The position numbers were made by a program, and so were the translations under genes. A stretch of DNA of 64,000 bases, taken from NCBI RefSeq assembly GCF_002091955.1, contig NZ_MKKY01000068.1:1-64000 (forward strand). The letters are read 5' to 3'. Below are positions 1 to 8,365 of this stretch, in pieces. Origin of the DNA: Rhodococcus sp. 1168. Lineage in GTDB: Bacteria > Actinomycetota > Actinomycetes > Mycobacteriales > Mycobacteriaceae. Every line of letters starts with the position of its first letter. Positions within the stretch are counted from its first letter, which is position 1. The notes under the pieces are model-generated. The model ran no database searches and was not told where the DNA came from. It was given only the letters and a program-made list of their open reading frames with translations.

Positions 1-92
1 ACCATCCACAACCCACAATGTCACCCCAATGCACTGTCATTCAGCACTAACTGAACGGTATTGCGTTTAAGTTGGACAGCATGGGAGCACGG

Positions 93-3000
93 ATGAATGC
101 GCACGGACCGTCGGAGGACGACTGGGAACAGATGGCGCTCGACGACCTCGGTGAACTCGGTTGGCGTCACGTAGATGGAGCCGATATCGCGCCCGGCACC
201 GGCGAACGGGCCGGCTGGGACGAACTACTGATCCGTCCTCGCCTGCGCGCTGCGATCGCCAAGTTCAATCCGCAGCTGCCGTCGTCGGCCGTCGACGATG
301 CGGTCTCGATTATCGCCACCGCCGGATCTACCGATGCCATCTCCGAGAACGAGGTAGTGCATGGGTACCTGACCCAGGGTCTGCGCAAGGTGAGCTACAT
401 CGACGAAGCAGGCGTCTCGGTGACCCCCACCGTCCGATTGCTGTCGATGGACCCCGACGAGAACGATTGGCTTGCCGTCAATCAAGTGACGATCGCCCGA
501 GGCGATTACAAGCGTCGATTCGACATCGTGCTCTATCTCAACGGAATGCCTGTCAGCATCGTCGAATTGAAGAAGGCCGGAAACGCACACACCGGTCTGG
601 CGCAGGCCCATGCCCAGTTGCGGACGTATGTGCGCGAGTTTCCGCTGGCGTTCAGGTTCTCTGTCTTCAGCTTGGTGTCCGACGGTATCACTGCCAGGTA
701 CGGCACTCCGTTCACCGCCTTCAACCATTTCTCGCCGTGGAATGTGGACGACGACGGTAAACCGGTCACCTACGACGATTCCGAGTACACACCGCTCGGC
801 GTGGCGCTCTACGGTCTCTACAACCAGGAACGCTTCCTGCAGTTGATGCGCGACTTCACCGCCTTCGACAAGGGAGACACCGGCCTACTCAAGCGAATTG
901 CCAAGCCGCACCAGTACTTCGCCGTGAACAAGGCGGTCGGTTCCACGGTCCTGGCGGTCGAGAGCAATGGCAAGGCCGGCGTGGTGTGGCACACGCAGGG
1001 ATCGGGCAAATCCATGGAGATGGAGCTGTACGTCAACCAGGTGGTACGCCACCCCAAATTGGCGAACCCGACCATCGTCGTCATCACCGACCGCAACGAG
1101 CTCGACGGTCAGCTCTACGAGACATTCGCAGTGTCACAGCTGCTGCCCGAAGCACCGACACAGATCCGCAAGCGCGAGGAGCTACGGGCAGAACTGTCCG
1201 GTCGCAACACCGGGGGCATCTACTTCACCACACTGCAGAAGTTCGGAAAGACCAAGGGCGAGCGCGACTCCGGTGAAAGCCATCCGTTGCTATCGTCGCG
1301 TCGAAACATCATCGTCGTAGTCGACGAGGCGCACCGCAGTCACTACGACAACCTCGACGGATATGCGCGTCATCTGCGCGATGCACTCCCGCACGCCACC
1401 CTGATTGCGTTCACCGGCACCCCGATCTCCTTCGACGACCGCAATACGCAGGACGTCTTCGGCGACTACATCGACATCTACGACCTCACCCGTGCTGTCG
1501 AAGACGGCGCGACAGTTCCGGTCTACTTCGAGAGCAGACTGGTCAAAGTTGCATTCGTCGACGGCATCAGCGAAGCCGACCTCGACGCGTCTGCCGACGA
1601 GGCCACGGTCGGCCTGGACGACACCGAACGCAAACGTATCGAAGACAGCGTCGCCGTCATCAATGCTGTCTACGGCAATCCCGACCGACTGAAGAAGCTC
1701 GCATCCGACCTCGTCGAACACTGGGAGAATCGTCGCAAGGCAATGAGTCCGTTCCTCAGCACCGAGGAGCACCCCGACACACCCGGTAAGGCGATGATTG
1801 TCGGCGCTACCCGGGAGATCTGCGCAAACCTGTACGCCCAGATCGTCGCCCTACGCCCTGACTGGCATTCCGACGACCTCGCCAAAGGCAAGATCAAGGT
1901 CGTCTACTCAGGCAACGCGACCGACGAGGAACCGATCAGCACCCACGTGCGACGCGATTCGGCCAACGCGACCGTCAAGAAGCGCATCAAGAATCCCGAC
2001 GACGAGCTGGAACTCGTCATCGTCAAGGACATGATGCTGACCGGGTTCGATTCGCCTCCGCTCCACACGATGTACCTCGACCGCCCACTCAAGGGCGCAC
2101 TACTCATGCAGGCCCTGGCACGAGTCAACCGCACCTTCCGCGGCAAGCAAGACGGGCTGCTCGTGGCGTATGCACCCGTCGCCGACAACCTCGCGAAGGC
2201 ACTGGCGGAATACACTGCGCAGGACCAGAAGTCGAAGCCTATCGGCCGCGATATCACCGCAGCAATCGATACGGCCAAGGACTTGGTCACCATCCTCGAG
2301 GGGATCTTGCACGGTTTCGACTGGCGCACCGAGCTGAAAACCGCCACAACGGGCCGCGCCTACTACGAAGCCGCGACGGCCACGGTGAACTACCTACGCG
2401 ACCCACGCTTGCCCGAGAACCAGGTAGGGGAGGGTGAGGAAACACTCGCTGCTCGCTACCGCAGATTCTCTTCCCAGCTGTCGCGTGTCTGGGCGCTCTG
2501 CGGCAGCACCGACGAACTGAGGGAGATCGCTCCCGTCGCGCGATTCTTCGAGGAAGTTCGCGTCTACATGGCGAAGTTCGACGCCGAAGAACGCCAGGCA
2601 AGAGGTGAAGCCGTTCCCGAGGATGTCCAGCGGGCACTTCGCCAGTTGATCGCTGCATCGGTCGAATCCGGTGAAGTTCTCGACATCTACGATGCGGCCG
2701 GCATGCCGAAGCCGTCACTGAGCGACATCAACGTCGAGTTCATCAGGAAGACCCAAGAGGCCAGGAACCCCAACCTCGCCATCGAAGCGCTTCGCAAACT
2801 CATCAACGACGAGTCGAAGGCCGCCACGAAACACAACATTGTGCGTCAGCGTGCCTTTTCCGATCGCCTATCCGACCTGATGCTGAAATACACCAACAGT
2901 CAGCTCACATCCGCCGAGGTCATCGCCGCACTCGTCGAAATGGCCAAAGAGGTTGCTGCTGAAGCAGATCGCGGCACCAAGTTCACACCCCCGCTGACGA

Positions 3001-3284
3001 GCGACGAACTTTCCTTCTACGACGCGGTATCTCAGAACCAGTCTGCCGTGGACATCCAAGGTGAGGGCAAGCTTGCCGACATTGCCCGCGACCTCGTGGG
3101 GGTGATGCGTCGAGATGCGAAGACCGACTGGACCATCCGCGCGGACGTCAAAGCCAAACTCCGCTCACAGATCAAAAGGTTACTCACCCGGCACGGATAT
3201 CCGCCGGACAAGCAGCCAGAAGCGATCAAGCTCGTCATCGAGCAGATGGAGTTGATCGCGCCCATCTTCGTGGCGGCATCGTGA
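93..3284 (+). CDS. hsdR: Type I restriction enzyme R (HsdR) subunit
   Basis: This is the ATP-dependent translocase and endonuclease subunit of a type I restriction-modification complex, which cuts unmodified DNA together with HsdM and HsdS. The N-terminal nuclease domain shows the D...ExK motif in RRFDIVLYLNG...VELKK (about residues 150-160). A helicase Walker A (TQGSGKS, about 303-309), the Walker B DEAH (VVDEAHRSH, about 410), AFTGTP and the motif VI-like QALARVNRT follow. About 1063 residues is normal for the family. The start is uncertain: a TTG at 72 and an ATG at 81 are in frame, but GGGAG at 83-87 lies 5 nt before the ATG at 93. No hsdM or hsdS is visible in this window, so they would have to lie to the left or elsewhere. 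The product call is firm. Confidence 0.93.
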   Translation: MNAHGPSEDDWEQMALDDLGELGWRHVDGADIAPGTGERAGWDELLIRPRLRAAIAKFNPQLPSSAVDDAVSIIATAGSTDAISENEVVHGYLTQGLRKVSYIDEAGVSVTPTVRLLSMDPDENDWLAVNQVTIARGDYKRRFDIVLYLNGMPVSIVELKKAGNAHTGLAQAHAQLRTYVREFPLAFRFSVFSLVSDGITARYGTPFTAFNHFSPWNVDDDGKPVTYDDSEYTPLGVALYGLYNQERFLQLMRDFTAFDKGDTGLLKRIAKPHQYFAVNKAVGSTVLAVESNGKAGVVWHTQGSGKSMEMELYVNQVVRHPKLANPTIVVITDRNELDGQLYETFAVSQLLPEAPTQIRKREELRAELSGRNTGGIYFTTLQKFGKTKGERDSGESHPLLSSRRNIIVVVDEAHRSHYDNLDGYARHLRDALPHATLIAFTGTPISFDDRNTQDVFGDYIDIYDLTRAVEDGATVPVYFESRLVKVAFVDGISEADLDASADEATVGLDDTERKRIEDSVAVINAVYGNPDRLKKLASDLVEHWENRRKAMSPFLSTEEHPDTPGKAMIVGATREICANLYAQIVALRPDWHSDDLAKGKIKVVYSGNATDEEPISTHVRRDSANATVKKRIKNPDDELELVIVKDMMLTGFDSPPLHTMYLDRPLKGALLMQALARVNRTFRGKQDGLLVAYAPVADNLAKALAEYTAQDQKSKPIGRDITAAIDTAKDLVTILEGILHGFDWRTELKTATTGRAYYEAATATVNYLRDPRLPENQVGEGEETLAARYRRFSSQLSRVWALCGSTDELREIAPVARFFEEVRVYMAKFDAEERQARGEAVPEDVQRALRQLIAASVESGEVLDIYDAAGMPKPSLSDINVEFIRKTQEARNPNLAIEALRKLINDESKAATKHNIVRQRAFSDRLSDLMLKYTNSQLTSAEVIAALVEMAKEVAAEADRGTKFTPPLTSDELSFYDAVSQNQSAVDIQGEGKLADIARDLVGVMRRDAKTDWTIRADVKAKLRSQIKRLLTRHGYPPDKQPEAIKLVIEQMELIAPIFVAAS

Positions 3285-3482
3285 ACAGGACAGACGCGTT
3301 GGTCACTGGACTTCGATTGCTGTGCAGCCGCTTTTGGTAGGGCAGCCGCGATCGCAATTCACTACGATCGTCTGTGCGCAGTGGTAATCCACCTGGTGAT
3401 GTTGGCCATCGTCAGCGTTGTCCACGCTGAATAGCGCCCGGGAGTAGCGCGAGCGTACACAAGAAGCCGCGGCCACACGTGA

Positions 3483-3656
3483 AGCCGGAGGACGAGGGCG
3501 AAGCACGAACAACAGGAACGGGCACGGATAGCCGAGATTGCCCGCAAGGAAGTCCATCGCGGCCGCCGACCGATGGACGAGATTCGCCGGGACACAGCAA
3601 TCGAAGACCTACAAGAAGCAGTGTCAGAGCTTCAAGGTCGTTGGAACCGCCTATAA
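3483..3656 (+). pseudogene. Decayed coiled-coil gene tail (remnant)
   Basis: Between hsdR and the next gene, a 58-codon frame is open from a TGA at 3480 to a TAA at 3654. It reads as a charged helix (KHEQQERARIAEIARKEV ... IRRDTAIEDLQEAVSEL) typical of coiled-coil proteins. The preceding frame, from about 3438, reads ERTQEAAATREAGGRGR, as if a frameshift separates two pieces of one gene. The only internal ATG (3573) would give 27 residues. The rest of 3285-3698 holds nothing convincing. I infer a gene end left by deletion or frameshift. It could also be chance. Confidence 0.3.
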
Positions 3657-3698
3657 CCAACTGGGCTAAATAAAACGGTTGCGGTACGACCACTCGGC

Positions 3699-5582
3699 TC
3701 ATACCGCGAAGCGCGCGGCCTCAGGCCAGATAACCCCGACCGCCTGGGCCAGATTCGTCGCCCGAGCTGTGATGGCTGCTTCGTCCCACTGATCGACCTT
3801 CGCCACCTCCGCGTTGATCTGCAATTTCGATTGGGCCGACAAGGCCGGCCTCTTCACATCCCAGGCGCTGTCACTCTGAGACCCGTTGAAAGAACCGGTG
3901 ATGAGCGTCAAGTTTCCGAGCCTGTGAATGTGCTGCGATCGGTCCTGCTCCGCGCGAAGGCGCTCGGCTTCGTCGCCCGCGTCGACAGGCCAGTTCGCCT
4001 CCCAGTTGACGGGCATGATGTGCTCGATTTGAAGGTCGTCGTAAGCGAAGTCGCCTTGCTCGGTCTTGGGATTCCTCGATCGCAGGTGCCTGTCCACCTC
4101 GGCGAGCAGGTACCGAAGTCGCCCGCGCGACAGCACACCGTCGTAGAAGCGCCGCGTGGTGAAGCTTTCGAGAATGTCGTCGTCGCTCGGCCACCACAGA
4201 GACTTGCTGAAGCCATTCAATGCTGCCGCAACCGCGGTCGGGATCGAAAGCCCCTCTGCAGCGGCCTTTTGAGCATCGCGTAGTACATCGACAAAGGTCC
4301 TGCCGTACCCACGAGTCGTCGCGTTGACCAAAGCTCGCCGCATAAGCCATGACTCAACGGCCCCCACGGTCAGGATGTGCTCGTCCGTCGACAACTCCTT
4401 GCTGGAAACTGTGCGCAGCCACAAAAGAAGGGGCGTCGCGGTCACGACGTCCAGTTCACGAATTCGTTTGTAGCTCCGCGCTAACTTTGGTTCGTCCACC
4501 GATAGTCGGCCGTAGACGGTTGCGTAGGCGATGGCGTACGAGTGAATTTCGGCCAGTATGTCGGCTGTCGCGCGTTGGCCGATTGCGAGATAGTTCCGGA
4601 CCTCGGCGTAAAGATGACCGACGTTGACGTCGTGGCTTGCGACCGCCGTCAACCACGACGATAGTAGAACGTCTCGGCGTCCACGAGCCGCATGGCCGCG
4701 ACCGACTACAACCTTCCACCACTCATCGTCGAACTCAGCCCAGTACTGGTCGTACAACGTGTCGACAATCGAATCATCCTCGAAGTCACCTCGTAGGAAG
4801 AGAAGGTTTTTTACCAGGTCGGATGCCGATAGCGGCGTTTGACGCCCATTCAGAACCTCGAAGATTACCTGTGCATCGTCGTTGTCCTCCAGATCGATCA
4901 CGACCAGCTTGAACAGTCCGATCAGCGCGTTGACGACGGCTTCCGACCGGTCCGAACCATCCTCCGCCACAATAACTTCACGCGTTTGTTCACCGAAGAA
5001 CCGCCGTGCCTGTTCGTACAGATGACTGCCACTAGGTGGCGTCTCGTCGTCCATAATTCGTTTCCAGATATCACGGTCTTTTCGGCGGGGCCACAGCTTG
5101 TAGATCTCGTGCGGCTCTTTTTTTAGCTCTGCTGGATTCCACAGCAGTCTTTTGATCGTGCCTGCCAACTCTGACTCGCGTTCGACAAGAACATCGAGTA
5201 CGCCGCGCAACACCAGCATAAGAGTGGTCAAGCGTTGCTGACCGTCGATCACTGTGCGCTTGTCGACGCCACCAGTGGAGGACGGCAGTTGCTCACAGAC
5301 GACCGCACCCAAGAAGTGCGGAGCTACATTCTTTTCCAAAACTGCCGCAGGTATGTTCACGGCTATCGCCTTGGCACGAGCGTCCTCCAGGCGATCCACC
5401 GCCGAAACTAGGTCCTCAAAAAGGAGTGCCCACTGCCCCTGCTCAGTCCACTCATAATCCCTCTGGAATGTTGGGATGACGTACTGTGTGGGAGTAGTGA
5501 GGACCTGATTGAGCTCGCGAGTCTCGGCTTTCAAAACGTTCCTATCGATCCTGTGCAACGGCACACATGTCAACTTCGCCAT
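3699..5582 (-). CDS. GmrSD-like DUF262/DUF1524 protein (putative type IV restriction nuclease)
   Basis: The N-terminal DUF262 domain carries FQRDYEW (residues 39-45) and VIDGQQRLTTL (111-121). DUF262 is the ParB/sulfiredoxin-like NTPase domain of GmrS and related defence proteins. The C-terminal DUF1524 domain has the HNH-type signature IEHIMP followed by HRLGNLTLITGSFN (about residues 515-575). The two-domain 627-residue layout matches fused GmrSD enzymes, which cleave modified (for example glucosylated) phage DNA; whether this protein does so is unknown. It is the last gene of a minus-strand trio and starts 15 nt after its neighbour stops. No clear ribosome binding site precedes the ATG, so translational coupling is possible. 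Domain identity is firm; the substrate and any partnership are inference. Confidence 0.85.
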   Translation of the reverse strand: MAKLTCVPLHRIDRNVLKAETRELNQVLTTPTQYVIPTFQRDYEWTEQGQWALLFEDLVSAVDRLEDARAKAIAVNIPAAVLEKNVAPHFLGAVVCEQLPSSTGGVDKRTVIDGQQRLTTLMLVLRGVLDVLVERESELAGTIKRLLWNPAELKKEPHEIYKLWPRRKDRDIWKRIMDDETPPSGSHLYEQARRFFGEQTREVIVAEDGSDRSEAVVNALIGLFKLVVIDLEDNDDAQVIFEVLNGRQTPLSASDLVKNLLFLRGDFEDDSIVDTLYDQYWAEFDDEWWKVVVGRGHAARGRRDVLLSSWLTAVASHDVNVGHLYAEVRNYLAIGQRATADILAEIHSYAIAYATVYGRLSVDEPKLARSYKRIRELDVVTATPLLLWLRTVSSKELSTDEHILTVGAVESWLMRRALVNATTRGYGRTFVDVLRDAQKAAAEGLSIPTAVAAALNGFSKSLWWPSDDDILESFTTRRFYDGVLSRGRLRYLLAEVDRHLRSRNPKTEQGDFAYDDLQIEHIMPVNWEANWPVDAGDEAERLRAEQDRSQHIHRLGNLTLITGSFNGSQSDSAWDVKRPALSAQSKLQINAEVAKVDQWDEAAITARATNLAQAVGVIWPEAARFAV

Positions 5583-5597
5583 CTAACTACATGCAGG

Positions 5598-6026
5598 CTA
5601 CAACTCCCAGACCTGACTCGGGTCGTCGAGGGCGGCCCGAATTTGGCTCAAGTCACCAGCATTGGCGATCGGCGATGATTTGGCCGTTTCGACGATGCTG
5701 GTCAACACCGAGTTGACGGCTTCAGCGTTGGCGTCATCAAGAGCTCTGTCCAACCGTGTGAACAACTCTGAGAATGTGCTACGCCGCTCCGCGAAGGACT
5801 GTTCGAAGTAGTCTTTCAAGACCGATTCCGCGGCCTTGATCTTTGCGACCTCGGTCTCCGCGTATGCCTCGATCTTCGCCTGCTTGGTGTTCTCGGTTGC
5901 ATAGATATTGATGCATTCCTGAGCAGCACCGATCAATTGACCAAGGGCGTTGAATCCGTCGAACGCGTTTGCCATTCCTCGCCGCGGATGCAAGACGTCA
6001 CCCTCGTAAACTTTGTGATCAGGCAT
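5598..6026 (-). CDS. Small helical protein of unknown function in DUF262 operon
   Basis: 142 residues and not recognised. The sequence is largely predicted helix: a central stretch rich in E, K and A (about residues 45-95, including TKQAKIEAYAETEVAKIKAAE) looks like a coiled coil. It has no signal peptide or membrane segment. The ATG at 6026 has GGAGG 9 nt upstream, and its first 8 nt overlap the end of the preceding membrane-protein gene, so the two are probably co-translated. An alternative inner ATG (MANAFDGF) lies 17 codons in. Position between a membrane protein and a DUF262 nuclease suggests an adaptor, antitoxin or sensor role, which is inference only. Confidence 0.7.
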   Translation of the reverse strand: MPDHKVYEGDVLHPRRGMANAFDGFNALGQLIGAAQECINIYATENTKQAKIEAYAETEVAKIKAAESVLKDYFEQSFAERRSTFSELFTRLDRALDDANAEAVNSVLTSIVETAKSSPIANAGDLSQIRAALDDPSQVWEL

Positions 6027-7008
6027 TCGCTTTGTCCTCCGTCATCGTTCGATACTTCACCGTCAGGGTGGTGCTCTCCGTCGACAAGTCACCGTCAGCG
6101 TCGAGGACCGGTGCGGCCGCGACCTCACATACAGCCTTGACCAGCATGAATGTTGACTGGAAGCGCCTTGCGTGCTCCCTTGGCAAGAATGGCTCGGATT
6201 CGAGTGTGTCGAGTGCGGTCATCGCATCGGCGGTCAATCTCTGCAGGATGGACCGAAGCTCTGCCACCCGGTCCAGGATTGCCGCCAGAAGGACGCTTGT
6301 CGCTTCCAGTTCGGCTATCGCGATATCGATCTCCGCTTGCTTTTTGAGTGCCTGAGTCTTGGCCTTCTTACCCTGGCCGCCCACAACAAGTCCCCCAACC
6401 AGTAGTGCCGGCCCCAACGTTACGAAGTTCAAAGCTGTTGCGCCCAAGGCAACGCCGCCACCGCCCGCTGACAGCGCTCCTCCGCCCAGCCACGCCATCG
6501 TCGCGCTCTGTGCAGCAGCACCCGACAGTCCAGAGATTGCGGCACCAGTGCTGGCCGCACCAAACGAGGTGACTGCTGCGATCGCCGCAACATTTGCTCC
6601 GCCTCCGAGTGCAGCCGCCGCTGCAACACCTCCGACCCATTCCCAAGGATGGGTTCTGAGGCCGTCAAGCCCGACTACCGGCTCCGAGGACACATCGAGG
6701 CCGTCGGCCAACAGCTTTTCACTCTCGCGAACCTGCTTTGCGTTCTTACGGAGAAAGTCTGCGAACGGGATCACCACCGTCTCGATGGCCTTCTCCTGCT
6801 CGCGGCCCCAACCGACGAGCAGTTCATTCGTGTCTGCGATCTTCCGCTCACAGTGCGCGAACCGGAGGTCGTACCGCCGGCGGTCTCTAGTCATGCGATC
6901 GGTGGCGTTCTTTATGTCGAGCGCTCCTTTGCCACCGAGCGCCAAACCACCGCTACCGGTGAGAGCACCAACGGCAATGATTACGACAGGGATGAGCGGT
7001 AAGACCAC
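6019..7008 (-). CDS. Glycine/alanine-rich membrane protein heading DUF262 operon
   Basis: About 329 residues, not assigned to a named family. A hydrophobic N-terminus (LPLIPVVIIAVGALTG) is followed by a charged helical stretch, then a long Gly/Ala-rich segment at about residues 125-212 (TGAAISGLSGAAAQSATMAW, LGGGALSAGGGGVALG). This resembles glycine-zipper membrane segments seen in several uncharacterised bacterial proteins. A second helical region and a polar tail follow. The open frame begins at a GTG at 7032, but AGGAGG sits 5 nt before the GTG at 7008, so I chose the latter. It leads the three-gene operon ending with the GmrSD-like protein. A pore-forming or membrane-anchored effector is a reasonable guess, not shown by the sequence. 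Confidence 0.7.
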   Translation of the reverse strand: MVLPLIPVVIIAVGALTGSGGLALGGKGALDIKNATDRMTRDRRRYDLRFAHCERKIADTNELLVGWGREQEKAIETVVIPFADFLRKNAKQVRESEKLLADGLDVSSEPVVGLDGLRTHPWEWVGGVAAAAALGGGANVAAIAAVTSFGAASTGAAISGLSGAAAQSATMAWLGGGALSAGGGGVALGATALNFVTLGPALLVGGLVVGGQGKKAKTQALKKQAEIDIAIAELEATSVLLAAILDRVAELRSILQRLTADAMTALDTLESEPFLPREHARRFQSTFMLVKAVCEVAAAPVLDADGDLSTESTTLTVKYRTMTEDKANA

Positions 7009-7183
7009 GTGTTCCTCCTCGGACTTTCGCACATTCTGGCATCCCTATCCGACATACCGGACAGTGGACCGTTGAATACTCGGTGTTTCATCCAATTCAA
7101 GGGCCTCAAACCTTGCGACCACCGGCCACGCACCACTGTGTGCTTGTCCAGACGAACTCCTTGGCTGAAGTCGCTCCCAGGAT

Positions 7184-7390
7184 CTAGGCGCGGACAGACT
7201 GGGTGGACGTGTCGACATGGTGCCGACCCAGGGGAACCATGAGCGGCTTTCCGGATGTCGGGTCGACGATGATGCGGTTGTCCAACCCGAAGACAGTACG
7301 CACGCATTCTTCTGTCAACACTTCATTCGGGCTACCGGAGGCATGAATGTGTCCGTCCGCCAATGCAATCAGATGGTCCGAGTAGCGGGC
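7184..7390 (-). pseudogene. C-terminal remnant of iron-siderophore ABC ATPase (FepC/FecE type)
   Basis: The reading frame encodes ARYSDHLIALADGHIHASG and then an FGLD.R.I.DP.SGKP.MVPLGRHH tail. This matches the end of FepC/FecE-type siderophore-importer ATPases (D-loop region, then the conserved VFGLD...D..SG.P...P.GR element). Everything before it, including Walker A, signature and Walker B, is missing. The upstream frame is instead a permease piece, so this is a deletion-fusion scar. Interval 7033-7183, between this end and the operon promoter side, shows no gene. Confidence 0.65.
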
Positions 7391-7525
7391 GGCGCGATGG
7401 CGTTCGCGCCGAGTCCGAGGAGAACGAATGCGGACGCGGCACTGGATCCGGCATTGATTACCATGAATGTCGGGACTGACGAGTGGATTACGCAGCATCG
7501 TCTGCCGACGGACTCTTCGTCGCAC
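7391..7525 (-). pseudogene. Remnant of FecCD-type siderophore ABC permease
   Basis: QTMLRNPLVSPDI matches the conserved Q.l.RNPLa.Pd.lG element of FecCD-family permeases (BtuC/FepD type). Directly after it, a different frame reads INAGSSAASAFVLLGLGANA, which is the next conserved piece (GINaGAs.aa...). The permease is therefore both frameshifted and truncated. It then runs into the ATPase tail at about 7390. On its upstream side it abuts the stop of the nucleotidyltransferase gene (7538), which suggests that arrival of that gene pair or an associated deletion destroyed a siderophore-uptake operon. Confidence 0.6.
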
Positions 7526-7537
7526 GGTGATGTGTTG

Positions 7538-8365
7538 CTAGGTGTTGATGGCGTCCATCACTTCGGCGGCTAGCAGCGAGACGCGGATTGAAACCTGGCG
7601 GGGATCGCCGATACCTTCTTCTGCCCTGCCCGCCATATCGGACCCAGGGTCGATAGGGGTGCCGAACATCTCAGCGAACCAGTCTAGTGCTTGCGCGGTG
7701 GCGCTTTTGCTGATCTGGTTAGCGAGTAGTTTACCGAATGCTGTCGCGAGGTCGTCGGGGTCCGCGGCAATCAGCAGGCGGTATATGTCGTGGGCGTCTT
7801 TGTTCTGCAGGCGGTCTGGCGTATCTAGACGTTCGTGGATCTTGTGGATTTTGGCAACCAGGAGCGCTGCGGGACCAGCTACCAAAACGTCGGAGGTGCG
7901 GTAGTCGGTCTCATCGAGGGCGGTGATCGTCATGGCCGAATTGTCGACAACGCAGCCTTCGAGGCCTGCGGCGATTCGCATGGCGTTGTTGGCGTGCGGC
8001 GGCAGTCTCGGGGAGCGTCCCTGGGCGCTAGTTCGATTGGACAGGGTCGACGGGACCATCAGGTCAACGGGGATACCCAGTTGATTGAGCCAAGCCCCGG
8101 GTTGCCGGTTGGAGTTCAGGTAGAACCCCGCCTGAGTCAACGCTTCCTCGATGCGGGGGTCGGCCCGAAGGTCGGACGGATTAACCACGAGGTCAATGTC
8201 TTTCGTTGACTCAGCCAGCGCGACTACGGCGGCACCGCTACGCAGGTACACCGCTTGTGCACCGATCACGATGAGCGCGTCGCGGTGTTCCTCGAGGGCG
8301 TGCAGAGCGTCGAGGAGTGCGCTGCGGGCTTGGATGATGAGATTATCGTCGCCAGGCTGATTCAT
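7538..8365 (-). CDS. AbiEii-like nucleotidyltransferase-fold protein (putative toxin)
   Basis: 275 residues with a nucleotidyltransferase core: VIGAQAVYLRSG (about 33-44) then ESTKDIDLVV (52-61), where DID would be the metal-binding acidic pair. This is the pattern of AbiEii/MNT-like proteins. A helical C-terminal part with KIHKIHERL and KDAHDIYRLL follows. It overlaps the upstream winged-helix gene by 23 nt, the usual linkage of type IV AbiE toxin-antitoxin or abortive-infection modules. AbiEii toxins transfer nucleotides to tRNA; that activity is inferred by family. It is the downstream gene of the pair. It could also be a non-toxic NTase of unknown role. Confidence 0.75.
   Translation of the reverse strand: MNQPGDDNLIIQARSALLDALHALEEHRDALIVIGAQAVYLRSGAAVVALAESTKDIDLVVNPSDLRADPRIEEALTQAGFYLNSNRQPGAWLNQLGIPVDLMVPSTLSNRTSAQGRSPRLPPHANNAMRIAAGLEGCVVDNSAMTITALDETDYRTSDVLVAGPAALLVAKIHKIHERLDTPDRLQNKDAHDIYRLLIAADPDDLATAFGKLLANQISKSATAQALDWFAEMFGTPIDPGSDMAGRAEEGIGDPRQVSIRVSLLAAEVMDAINT

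Noticed and set aside
1..71. End of an upstream hsdS or hsdM gene
   Set aside because: All three frames stop within 71 nt and no motif can be read from fewer than 25 codons.
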